Shown: positions 11,301-21,661 of the stretch, one piece after another
Layout of the letters: every line of letters begins with the position of its first letter
How positions within the stretch are numbered: the stretch's first letter is position 1
Assembly (NCBI GenBank): GCA_003550305.1
Contig: QKYT01000486.1
Coordinates: 31,974 to 58,441 of the forward strand
Reading direction: 5' to 3'
Source: Glomus cerebriforme
Lineage: Eukaryota > Glomeromycota > Glomeromycetes > Glomerales > Glomeraceae
DNA length: 26,468 nucleotides
The notes under the pieces: generated by a model
Databases searched by the model: none
What the model was told of the DNA's origin: nothing
Seen by the model: only the letters and a program-made list of their open reading frames with translations
Made by a program: the position numbers and the translations under genes

Positions 11301-12372
11301 TATCATAAGAACCATCTTCAGTATAAAATGGAGGACTTCCACTTGATATCTCCCATAGTAAAACTCCAACGCTATAAATGTCACTCTTTTTATTTAAATG
11401 ATACCTTTCATTAATATTCCTCTGATAATTAAATACTTTAGGATCAATATATGGAATTACACCGAATACTTTTGATGAAATATTGGAACCTTCATCGATT
11501 CTTTTTGATAATCCAAAATCTCCCAATTTTAAAATATTTTTATGAACGAATATATTGTTAGAATGCTAAAATATAATGATTATAGTTAGTAAATAGATAT
11601 TATTTATTTATTTTTTTTTTTTAATTGAATTAAATTATAATTACCAAATCACGATGCATAATTCCTTTACTATGTAAACATAAAATAGCACAAGCCAATT
11701 GGTAAGCTAAATTAAATTTACTTTCCCAAGTGAGGGTATGAAAATTCTCTCTCAAATAAGATTGAAGCGTACCACCATCTGCATATTCCAACACCAAAAA
11801 ATATTGTCTTGATCTATGATTTTCGCTTACTAGAAGGAAAAAATATATATATATATATACAGTATATATTTTAATGACGATCGAATTTTTTTTTTTAAAA
11901 AAAAAAAATTAATTATTGATTAAAAAAAGAACGAATATACCTGACTCAAATTTTGTAATTCCATAAAAAGTGATAATATTTTCATGATATTCAAAATCGC
12001 GATGTCCATAAAAACGAGTGATACTATCTGCATAGGTAACCTCACGTCGAAACTTAAACTACATTATTTATAATAATTTACAAATTTTTAATATTAAAAA
12101 AAAGGGATGGACTTTTAAGATATCGTCGTAATTACCTCATTAATAATTTCTTTAGCCGTAACATTATTTAGATTAAAAAATGATTTTAAAGTATAAAATC
12201 TACTTGAATTTTTTCTACGAACACGATAAAGTTTTCCGCATATGTCAGAACCGATTTCTTGTATATTATAAAATTCTTCAAATTTATAATATTTTATTTG
12301 ACGTTCAGAAATAGCTTTTTCGAATAAATTTATATATGAATAATAATCAACTGTTTTCTTAGTCTCAAACAT
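8351..12372 (-). CDS. kinase-Sel1 protein with threefold Sel1 cassette, 5 exons, about 1224 aa
   Basis: Proposed exons on the minus strand: 12372-12136, 12058-11941, 11829-11645, 11565-11217 and 11136-8351. All introns are GT-AG, 77-111 nt, in phases 0, 1, 0, 1, and sit where those of the gene at 18540-21661 do; the frame stays open throughout. Residues about 36-320 form a TKL/tyrosine-like kinase: glycine loop 41-46 degenerate (GSDICG), beta-3 Lys63, hinge LVLEYADGG, catalytic HRDLHSNN (177-184), DFG 196-198, C-lobe SDIYSVGVLLWE and CWNGEPDKRPT. Exon 2 has a 15-residue tandem duplication after helix C (83-97 and 98-112). The C-terminal 900 residues are three cassettes, each a helical linker plus six Sel1 repeats. 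Catalytic residues are mostly present, but the loop and the duplication make activity doubtful. Probable role: signalling scaffold, inferred. The start is the first ATG, 30 bp after a 20-A tract on the coding strand. Confidence 0.87.
8420..10960 (-). repeat. threefold tandem cassette of helical linker plus six Sel1 repeats
   Basis: The LLGY-type motif opening each Sel1 block falls at about 10760, 9890 and 9038, so the cassette period is 870 and then 852 nt (290 and 284 codons, in frame). Each cassette begins with a helical segment (EREKIIKNFI, EKRKQDILNYI, EKRKQLIVDYL) and a WI/WL..NQ..LNN motif, then six repeats of about 36 residues, 18 in all. Repeats of the same rank resemble each other more than their neighbours: rank 2 has CYQYGYG or CYRYGYG, rank 3 has GQ..(M/L/V)(G/A)YFY or YYY, rank 5 has MLG.CY..GI.T..DK. 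The whole cassette was therefore duplicated twice. Confidence 0.88.
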
Positions 12373-14603
12373 TTTCTTTAAATATATATATATTATATAT
12401 AATTTTTTTTTTTTTTTTTTTTAATGCAAGTTTTTTTTGTTTGTGTTCGCAATTGGATTTTTATACTAAATTTATAAAATCACAAATGAAATTCTATTTA
12501 TGTATATAGTGATGATTGAAGTAACAATTTTAATAAATAATTATTGTTTATTTTACTTTAAATTTTTTTTTTTATATATGGGAAATTTAAAAACAATATA
12601 ATTAATATCAAAATAGATATCGATTATCTGACCGAAATTAGAAATGAATTGACATAAATAACATACACTATCAAGTGTAACTTTATATTAACTTTATTTT
12701 TCACGTGTTATTATAATTCAGCGTGCATGATTATAATGATTATAGGTAATTGAATCAGAAATGACTAATTCAACGATATGTAAACCAATAATAATATTTT
12801 TTTAAATGATATTTATTTGGAATTTTTTGACGGAAAAAAAAATAATTATTCATATTAAGTAATGATTTTCTAAAAGAAATTATTATAATTACAAATCATA
12901 AAATTTATTTCATACATAGAAGAATATAAATTTCATTGGTTGTACAATTTGAACATCAAAGTCTTTGTAACGCAGTAAATTTAGGAAATTTTTTACGGTA
13001 ATCTTATATTGTAACACAACATGATAACAATGAAGTTTAAATAATATTTACGAATGATAAATGTAATAATTTAATAAATATTTACCAAATACATTGTTTA
13101 AGAACAAACTACGAATGATATTTTATGTAAAAAAGTAATTTAATTTCTCATTTTATAGAATGAAAGAATAATGGGTTTTTGAGTTCCTTTTTTTTTTTAA
13201 AAAAAAAAGTAAATAAATGATCCAAAACAGGAAACTTCAAATGATTTTTATTTTTGGAAATTATATCAATCATCTAATCCGACTAATCGGAATTTAAACT
13301 CCTTATCCAATCACGATGTCCAAGCATTATCTTTGATAATTTTTGGCGTATTGATTTTCTCGTATTACAATCACAAAATGGAAAAATCTTTAGAAAAATA
13401 TTATCGCTTTTTTTAAATGACCAAGAATTATATTTACATTGATCAAAGATGATGGACTGCGAATCTATAAAGAATATACAGTAAATCCTAAAATGTTGTA
13501 ATACTGTACCACGAGTTACACAATCTGATCATCTGATAGGGAGAATTTTTTTAAAATAAAATTTCTTTATTTAGTCAAAAATTATGTCAATTAAAAAGTC
13601 TCTTATGATTGACAATTGACACGGACAGTTATTTCCGTACTAACTTAATAATCATGTATTTTTCCGAATTCTTTGGAATTCTGCGTGGTCCGAATAAAAA
13701 TAATTTTACCCCTGATAAATTACCCTTTTCGAATGTGGCTTACATAAATTATGATATTAAATGATAATTTAGTTAAAAATGATGGATGAAACTTTTTAAT
13801 ACGTCAAAATACAGTATGTTAAAATAATAATTTTGAAAATAAATATCTGAAATCTCAAAACGCGTATGTGTTAATAGAATTACATACTTTTAAGTGAAAA
13901 ATGTTTTAATATATATTAACTTGACCTAAACCAAACAGTCTAAACTCCGTCTAAATTAAGTTTTTTCTGTCGTTAAAAATTTCGTTTATATTAAATCACG
14001 TTGAAACTCAATTTATAATCTTTAAACATTTCAGAATATTTTATTATGCACATCAAACTTCACGACAGGCCAAACGTTCTTATGACTCAACGATACTTAT
14101 TCTAAGGAATGTCATCATACATCGAAACATATTGTGACGCCTGGCTTTCTGAATCACATTGTACTTACAATGCTCGCATAGTGAACGAATTTATTATTTG
14201 TTATAAACATCATATGACTGTTTTAGTACACATATATTCTACATTCTATGCATATTGAATAAAAAAAAAAAATTTCACGCACGCCACTTTTGATTTTGAA
14301 ACAACATTCCTTCGGATGAAGGGTAATTCGCTTCACGAATTTTTGTAAATCAAAATTCTACAAAACAAAATCCCTTTAGGTTTCTCTTCAGCTGACGTTA
14401 GTGAAGTGAGTGGTCATATACAAAGCTAGCGATTATTACGCACTGGCAAATAAAAAAAAAATAATATGATCACATGACGACAGACAAATGTGTGACAGGT
14501 TACGCCGAAATGTCAAATGATCAGACTGACCATCTTGACTGTGACTATCAACAAATAACGCGTTTTTTTTCAAAAAAAAAAATTCCTTTCCTTTATTTTT
14601 TAG
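12373..14603. other. long gene-free region; promoter side of the minus-strand kinase-Sel1 gene
   Basis: Next to the start codon lies a TATA-rich stretch (12381-12402) and a run of 20 T (12403-12422; 20 A on the coding strand). Beyond that the DNA is AT-rich with no recognised open frame, tRNA or element. A slightly GC-richer patch lies at about 14400-14560 (TGTGTGACAGGTTACGCC), just before the tandem intron-like repeat. Confidence 0.45.
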
Positions 14604-14826
14604 GGACAGCCTTTTGGACTTCGAAATGGGTGATTTTATTTTTGTTATTTTTTATTTTAGAAATATCGTTAATATTTCTTTATTTTTTTAGGATCAGCTG
14701 CTTGAACTTAGAAATGGGTATGTTTTTTATATTTTTATGTTTATTTTTTGTCTTAGAAACGTTGCTAATGTTTCTTTTTCTTTATTTTTTTTTTTTAGAA
14801 ACAACCTCTTGAACTTTGATATGGAG
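14604..14826 (+). repeat. tandem repeat with micro-exon-like units
   Basis: Three copies of a 26-nt core (14604-14629, 14692-14717 and about 14799-14826) have the pattern (G/A)(G/A)(A/T)CAGC..(C/T)TTGGACTT or TTGAACTT, then GAAATGG. Each is preceded by a long T-rich tract ending in TTTAG and followed by GGTGA, GGTATG or GGTAT. The intervening DNA (62 and 81 nt) holds CGTTAAT and TTGCTAATG, which resemble fungal branch sites. The copies are 88 and 107 bp apart. A worn fourth copy may lie near 14864 (AAACAATCTCTTTGAT). The reading frame straight through gives only hydrophobic low-complexity sequence. Either this is a gene piece built of tandem micro-exons, or a T-rich minisatellite that looks like one. 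Confidence 0.6.
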
Positions 14827-17800
14827 GTATTTTTTTATTTTTATTTTTATATTTTATACATTGTAAACAATCTCTTTGATGTATTTACTACAAATAATAC
14901 AATAGTTTTAACTTTTAATATTAAAAATAATAGAAAACTAAATAAAACGCAAAAAATGATTTTTAAAAAAACAATAATACAATAAATATATTGGTAAGTA
15001 AAAAATAAAACATAAAATTTATTTACAAAGATATTTATAATAGTTATAAACTTTGAAAAAGAAAATTGAAAAAAAAATATATATCTTTGTCGGTAATTAT
15101 GGGTAAAGATTCAATAGTTTGACCGGCAAAATAAATAAAGTTGGGAATGACAGTCAGATTATTTAACGACGGTCCTGTTGTTACAGTTGTACTCTAAAGC
15201 AATATATTCGGCACACATTTCAGACGTACCATTTTGTATGTGACAAATAAGATAGGCCAATCTAGACCTTTCCATATATGATAATAATAAAATATTTATA
15301 CTATTTGTCACTTGAGTATAGTATGGCGTTACAATGTTAAAATGAAATTCTTATTTGATCATTATAATAAACTTTTCGATTGTTACATATGCTATATTTA
15401 TCAGTCTATGGTTGTTAATTCATTATCAAAGGATTTATTCCTTCTCTATTCAATCAAAAAAATGCAGAATTTAAATTTCTTGAATCTTAACATTTGATAT
15501 ATTGCATTCTTTTCTTCCATTCCACTTGTGCCTGCATCAATTGCATAATTCTTATTCATCGAAACAAGATTTGTATGATGCACTTCTTAATACATTTTTT
15601 CCAATATCATTTGTGATTTTATTTGATATCTCAGGAGAATCCGGGTCTATCAAAAATGTACTATTGCCACTACTGGATGATGTACTTTATAACGCAATCG
15701 CTTGGATGATATTTTATTTTAAATTTTTTTGAATTTATAGTTTTTTTATGTACTACAATATGAATAATTGCATGATCACTTATTTAATAATTCAAAATGT
15801 CTGACCTACATACTTTCTAAAAGATTAGATAAATCTAATAAATATTTCTTTGGTAGTTTTCTGCTTCATAATACACAAAATTTACAAATATGATCGTGAA
15901 TAAATTTCAACGCTTATAATTTTCTTTTAACAGAATTTTTGAATACATCGAATGAAATGTTTGTTTTTAAATATCAGGAATTTGATTAAATGAAATGTTA
16001 TCCTCTAAATTTGAAAATGAATATTTATTTGAATTTACATGTTGCAAATGAAATGAACTTCCATAATTAAATGGTTCTTCTTTTTGTTTTTATTAGTAAA
16101 AGGATGCGAAGTAATCCATTTATCTGAAGTATTTCCTGCAAAAATATTAATTTTTGAATTTATAAATTAATTATTAAATATGAATAATAAATTATAATAA
16201 AAAAATCGTTTAATTAAAAGTTCTTGTTACTTGTTTTTTATATCACTTCAACCTCCAGTATAACTTGATAAATACTTTTCTATGGCTACGAAATAATGAA
16301 TTATGGTTTTTATTTATAAAATTTTAAGAATATTCTGATTACAAATAGTTTTTATGAACACTGATCTAATTTTTCAATTTGTAATTAATGGTTTTATAAC
16401 ATCCTTTAATCCGGATAAGTGAATAAATTTGGACTATATTTTTGTATTCAGTATTTTCCAAACAAAAATACAAAATACTAAGGAAAAATCCAAAAAAATT
16501 TTTAAACCTTCCATTTGTGATTCGTACATTAAAAAAAAGGAGAAATTCATAATGTTAAATATAATTTTTAAAAAGAATTTTTTTCAAAAAAAATTAAAAT
16601 CAATGAAGCTTTGAAAAGCTTAAACTAGTGATAATTTTAACTAAATGTATCTATATATAAAAGAAAATTGAAATCACATTTTTATTACATACAGTAACTA
16701 GATAGAAGTTTAACTTTGGGAAACTAAGGATAAGTGCATTGCATTCACATATAATCATTGAAATAATGGTTTAATAATACGAAAAATCAAATGGTAGATT
16801 AACAGTCAAGACATTAAAATGCATCATTTATTTTGCAATTATATCAAAGAGTTCAGTAAGCTCAGTATTAGAATAGCAAATATGCAGTGTATAGTTGACA
16901 TTGTATTTGTATGGTATATATGGTAGCATCTTGTATAATATGTATGGTGTGATTTATTTCATACATATATGGATGGTTAATAATTATATATTTGTATAAC
17001 ATTATAAAAATGGTTTTGCCTTTTTTAGTTATAAGGTAATACAAACATTAAAAGAAAATTTTTTAACCTTAAAAAAACAATACCTGAATAATTGATTGAG
17101 GAATATCTTCAATAAAAATGTTTATAAAAGCAACTCAAATAGCAGAATCAGTGAAAAAAAATTAATATTTTGATAACAGTTTCCGCCAATGTAAATATGC
17201 TTGCAAGTTTAATATTAGCTTTAAGGTATAAAGTGTAAAATTTTGTTTTTATATTTTTCTTTTATTATCATCAGAAATGCTGATATTATAAAGAATATTA
17301 ACCTATTTTTTTAAAAAAAATTAATTTATAAAGAATAAGAATGAATTCATCGAATAATTATAATAATGTATTCATTGTTTCTTGAAATACAAAGATTTGG
17401 AAAGTCATTAGCATTATTTTTTATAAAAGAATATCCATAATTAAATCAAAATGACAATATTATGACTTTCTATAATTAGATTACTGGACTATTAGATAGT
17501 ATAATTCTCATGCAGCTTAGCAGCTATGATCTTGAGACTTGATTTCTTTTTTATCCGTCATCCAATCAAATAATAAATAAATTATTTAGAGAATCCGATC
17601 GCTGTACAATATGTAGTGCAAAAAAAAAAAGATATTTTTTTTGTAGAGTCAGCTGTCAAATTATTTCATGTAATTGATTGCGCTTGATGAAAATCTTGTA
17701 TATTTTTATGTTTTTTTTTCTTTCCCTTCGGCATACCCCAAAAATATTATATTTATAAATGTTACACATAGCAATTCATTGACATACGTTCATTAGCTTC

Positions 17801-17999
17801 TTTAAAATATTTTTATATCACCACATTTAAATTTTATTTAAGAACTTGTTTGCTTTTTATACAATCTTTTCAAATTTTTATTTTAATAAAAAAAATATTA
17901 AATATTCTTTAATTTCTTTAGAGTTAAATAAACTTTTTTTAATAAATTTATTAATATATTAATGAAATTTTTGGTTTTTTTTTATTTCAGGTTAATCTT
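14827..17999. other. long gene-free AT-rich region
   Basis: No gene could be supported. A stretch at about 15500-15730 is less biased in base composition. Its minus-strand reading gives a Ser-rich segment with FLIDPDSPEISNKITNDIG and a later in-frame stop, its plus reading a hydrophobic frame; neither matches a family I know. The rest is low-complexity A/T sequence without tRNA, rRNA or clear repeats. Confidence 0.45.
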
Positions 18000-18539
18000 T
18001 TCACGTTGAACGACAATTTATCTAGAAAAATGGTAGACAGATTTATTTGCTGGGTAGTTAGGTTATGAAATTTGTCACATGATATCACGTCCCAACTGTT
18101 GTTCAATTTGATAATTAATTCTGGGGGCCAAATATTCTAATGTGAAAAAAAAAGCTAATTGTCACCATTAATCATATTATACAGTATATGTAATCCTGTT
18201 TTTGGAATTTGCCCCAAGTTGACAATTGGCCTAAACTATCAGCCCATTTTTATAATGCCTTAAGACATATCCAACGATATTCCCTTATATAGTAATTATT
18301 TTGGTTTGTGCGGGCACAACAATTGGGAAATAAATCCGGCTACCATCTTTTTTCAGGGATTGTTTGGGTGACACACGAAAATCAGGTGACTGTGAAATTT
18401 TTATTGGTGATCATCAGCTCATTCAGCTGCAGTATTATTGTGATTCGTAGTTGTACTAACTACCTGAATGAATGTGTGGCGAAAAAATAATTAATTTTAT
18501 TACGGAAAAGTGAAACGTATTTATTAATTATTACTCACA
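18000..18539 (+). promoter_or_regulatory. upstream region of the kinase-Sel1 gene at 18540
   Basis: The 540 bp before the start codon are clearly richer in G+C than the flanks. They contain a run of 9 A (about 18144), words such as TATACAGTATATG (about 18180), and near 18410-18435 the words TGATCATCAGCTCATTCAGCTGCAG in pieces, giving overlapping CAGCTG and TGATCA palindromes that could bind a dimeric regulator. No exon upstream of 18540 matches the paralogues. A 60-codon frame at 18308-18490 has no family resemblance and is probably chance. Confidence 0.35.
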
Positions 18540-21500
18540 ATGTCCGATAACACTGTAATCCAAACTGAAAGCGATTCAAATGAATGGATTAACTGGATTG
18601 AAGAGGCTATTTCTAAAAGACTTATAAAATATTATGAATATAAACATTTTCGAAATATTCAAAAAATTGGAATTGGTGGCTTTGGAAAAGTTTATCGTGC
18701 AAATTGGAAAAATTCAGAACAATATTTAGTATTGAAATCATTTTTGAATTTTGACAATGCCACTGTAAAGGAAATAGTACATGAGGTAATTAAAATACAT
18801 AATATATTATATATTTTTTGATTTATATAATTGTCTCAAACATTTGAATTCTTAATTTAGCTTGAACTTCAACGTGAAGTCGACTTTCACAACAATGTTA
18901 TTCGCTTATATGGGATTACAGAAAAAGGTACAAAGTATTATTATAAAATTTTATTTTAAATGTTTACAAACTAAATAAAACCAATTGTTTATCTTAAAAT
19001 TAGAAAGTCAAAATGGTCAATTAAGAAAATATTTATTAGTAATGGAGTATGCTGATAGTAGTTCTCTTCGAAACTATTTGAAAGAAAAATTCAAGAAACT
19101 TACTTGGGAAGATAAATATAAATTAGCATACCAGTTAGCTTGTGCTGTGTCATGTTTACATGATGAGGGAATAGTACATTGTGATTTGGTAATTTATTTA
19201 TTTCATTGAATAATTAATAACTTTAATATTTGCTTATATTCTATTATATTTGATAATAGCACCCTGGTAATATATTGATTCATCAAAATACTATCAAATT
19301 AGCCGATTTTGGATTATCAAAAAGAGTGAAAGAAATATCCGAGCAAAAATCAAATTTATTTGGTATAGTTCCTTATATTGATCCAAAACGATTAAATAGT
19401 CCATACTCATTAGATGAAAAGAGTGATGTTTATAGCATTGGAGTACTTTTATGGGAGATATCAAGTGGTCAACCACCATTTAAAGATGAATTATATGATG
19501 CTGCTTTGATTATGCACATTTTAGAGGGTAAAAGAGAAACAATTGTTTCAGGCACCCCTACTGATTATTCTAATCTTTATATTGGTAAGTAAATTTTTTA
19601 AAACCGATATGTTGTTAGTTTAAAGTACTATTTAATTTTAAGGTCTTAAAAAAATATTTTTTTTTAGAATGTTGGAGTGGCGAACCAGATAATAGACCAA
19701 CTATGATTCATGTAGTTACTAAATTAAAAGCAAAAATAATAACAGATAATTATCAACAATTATCGCAATGTAATAATTCAGAAATTGTTGGTAATGTTGG
19801 TGCAGATACTTGCAATTCATCACATGGAGAATTATATCAATTTATTCAAAATTTTGATAAAATGGATATAGAGGAATTAGGATATACAACTACATCAATT
19901 AATAAAGGGGATTTAAACATTTTGGTTGTTGAATTGGTTACTCTTATTTTTAAAGAGGCAAATGAAGGGAAAGAAGAAAATGTAAGAAAGAAACATGTTC
20001 TTAATTATATCAATGATCAAAAGACAAATTTACAAGAAATCTATAGTTGGCTTATAAATAATCAAAATAACTCAAATTCTATTTATTTACTCGGATATTT
20101 TAATCATCATGGAATTGGGACTGATATAAATAAGCAAAAGGCATTTGAATTATATCAACAGATAGTAGAAAAAGGAAATCCAAATGTAATAAGTGATTTA
20201 GGATATTGCTATGAAAAAGGAATTGGAACCAGTATTGATAAACAAAAAGCATTTAAATTATATCAAAGAGCAGCAGATTTGGGAATTTTACGAGGAATAA
20301 ATAATTTAGGATGGTGCTATGAAGATGGAATTGGAACTGATATTAATAAGCAAAAGGCATTTGAATTATATTGCAAGGCAGCAGATTTGGGAAATTCGCA
20401 AGGAATAAATAATTTAGGAGGATGCTACGAGGATGGAATTGGAACTGATGTTAATTGGCAAAGAGCGTTTGAATTATATCAAAAGTCAGCAGATTTGGAA
20501 AATTCTCAAGGAATAATTAATTTAGGATATTGTTATTTGAATGGAATTGGAATTGATGTTAATGAGGAAAAGACATTTGAATTATATCAAAGGGCAGCAG
20601 ATTTAGAAAATTCACAAGGAATAAACTACCTAGGAAGATGCTATGAAAAAGGAATTGGAACAGAAATCAATAAGCAAAAGGCATTTGAATTATATCAAAA
20701 ATCAGCAGATTTGGGAAATTCACTAGGAATAATTTACTTAGGAATATGCTATGAGTATGGAAAAGGAACTGATATTAATAAACAAAAATCATTTATATTA
20801 TATGAAAAGGCAGCAGATTTGAAGAATTCTCAAGGAATAACTAAATTAGGATTGTGCTATGAAAAAGGAATTGGAACAGAAATTAATCAGCAAAAAGCAT
20901 TTGAATTATATCAAAAGGCAGCAGATTTAGGTAATTCACAAGGAATAAATAATTTAGGAGAGTGCTATGAGGGTGGAATTGGAACTGATGTTAATTGGCA
21001 AAAGGCATTTGAATTATATCAAAAGTCAGCAGATTTGAAAAATTCTCAAGGAATAACTAACCTAGGATATTGTTATTCAAATGGAATTGGAACTGATATT
21101 AATAAGCAAATGGCATTTAAATTATATAAAAAGGCAGCAAATATGAAAAATTCTCAAGGGATAACTAAATTAGGGTTATGCTATGAAAAAGGAATTGGAA
21201 CAGAAGTTAGTGAGCAAAAGGCATTTGAATTATATCAAAAGGCAACAGATTTAGGAAACTCACAAGGAATAAATAATTTAGGAGGGTGCTATGAAAAAGG
21301 AATTGGAACAGATATTAATAAGCAAAAAGCATTTGAATTATACCAAAAGGCAGCAGATTTAGGAAATTCACAAGGAATAAATAATTTAGGAAAGTGCTAT
21401 GAGGATGGAATTGGAACCAATGTTAATAAGAAAAATGCATTTGAACTATATCAAAAGGCGGCAAATATGGAAAATAAGGTTGCTCAATATAATCTTGCTT

Positions 21501-21661
21501 TAATGTATGAAAATGGATATGCGATTAAAAAAGATAGAAATCTAGCAATATATTGGTATAAAAAATCTGCTGAACAAGGATGCCAAGATGCTCAAAATAA
21601 GTTTGAAAAACTTTCAAAAATTAAGAATAAAAGAAAAAGTTTTCTTTCATTTATATCTTAG
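18540..21661 (+). CDS. kinase-Sel1 protein with 14 Sel1 repeats, 5 exons, about 938 aa
   Basis: Proposed exons: 18540-18785, 18861-18927, 19004-19188, 19260-19584 and 19668-21661, with GT-AG introns of 71-83 nt in phases 0, 1, 0, 1. Exon 3 has the same length (185 nt) as in the paralogue at 8351-12372. The kinase domain spans about residues 39-300: glycine loop GIGGFG 44-49, Lys66 in LKSF, helix-C Glu88 (QREV), hinge LVMEYADSSSL, catalytic loop HCDLHPGN 163-170, DFG 182-184, YIDPK, SDVYSIGVLLWE and CWSGEPDNRPT. The HRD arginine is cysteine at 164. A helical module follows (about 328-400: VRKKHVLNYIN, LQEIYSWLINNQN), then 14 Sel1 repeats to near the end, a basic tail and no membrane segment. 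All other kinase landmarks are intact, so this is the best candidate for an active enzyme here, perhaps altered in activation-loop control. Role as a signalling scaffold-kinase is inferred from the family. Confidence 0.9.
20081..21592 (+). repeat. array of 14 tandem 108-bp Sel1 repeats
   Basis: Fourteen in-frame units of exactly 36 codons, with the consensus INNLG.CYEKGIGTDINKQ followed by KAFELYQKAADLGNSQG. The first and last units differ from the rest. A higher-order repeat is visible: the GATGTTAATTGGCA of unit 4 (20447) recurs in unit 9 at 20987, exactly 540 bp (five units) on, and units 5/10 share LGYCY.NGIG. Units 8 and 11 share the start ITKLGLCYEKGIGTE. Internal units are so alike that copy number should vary between strains and may be mis-assembled. 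Confidence 0.9.

Noticed and set aside
13290..13325. Possible kinase scrap on the minus strand (GGACATCGTGATTGG, reading GHRDW)
   Set aside because: Only a few codons match. There is no neighbouring hinge or donor site, so chance is the simpler reading.
14474..14985. Open frames of 112 and 82 codons with hydrophobic products
   Set aside because: They run through T-rich intron-like spacers (strings of Phe, Leu and Tyr from TTT/TTA) and have no membrane-protein family signature. The tandem repeat explains the open frame.
15502..15732. 76-codon plus-strand frame and its Ser-rich minus-strand counterpart
   Set aside because: Neither strand gives a recognisable domain, a good start context or flanking splice sites that extend it.
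19294..19479. 61-codon minus-strand frame inside the kinase exon
   Set aside because: It is the antisense shadow of a well-supported kinase C-lobe exon.
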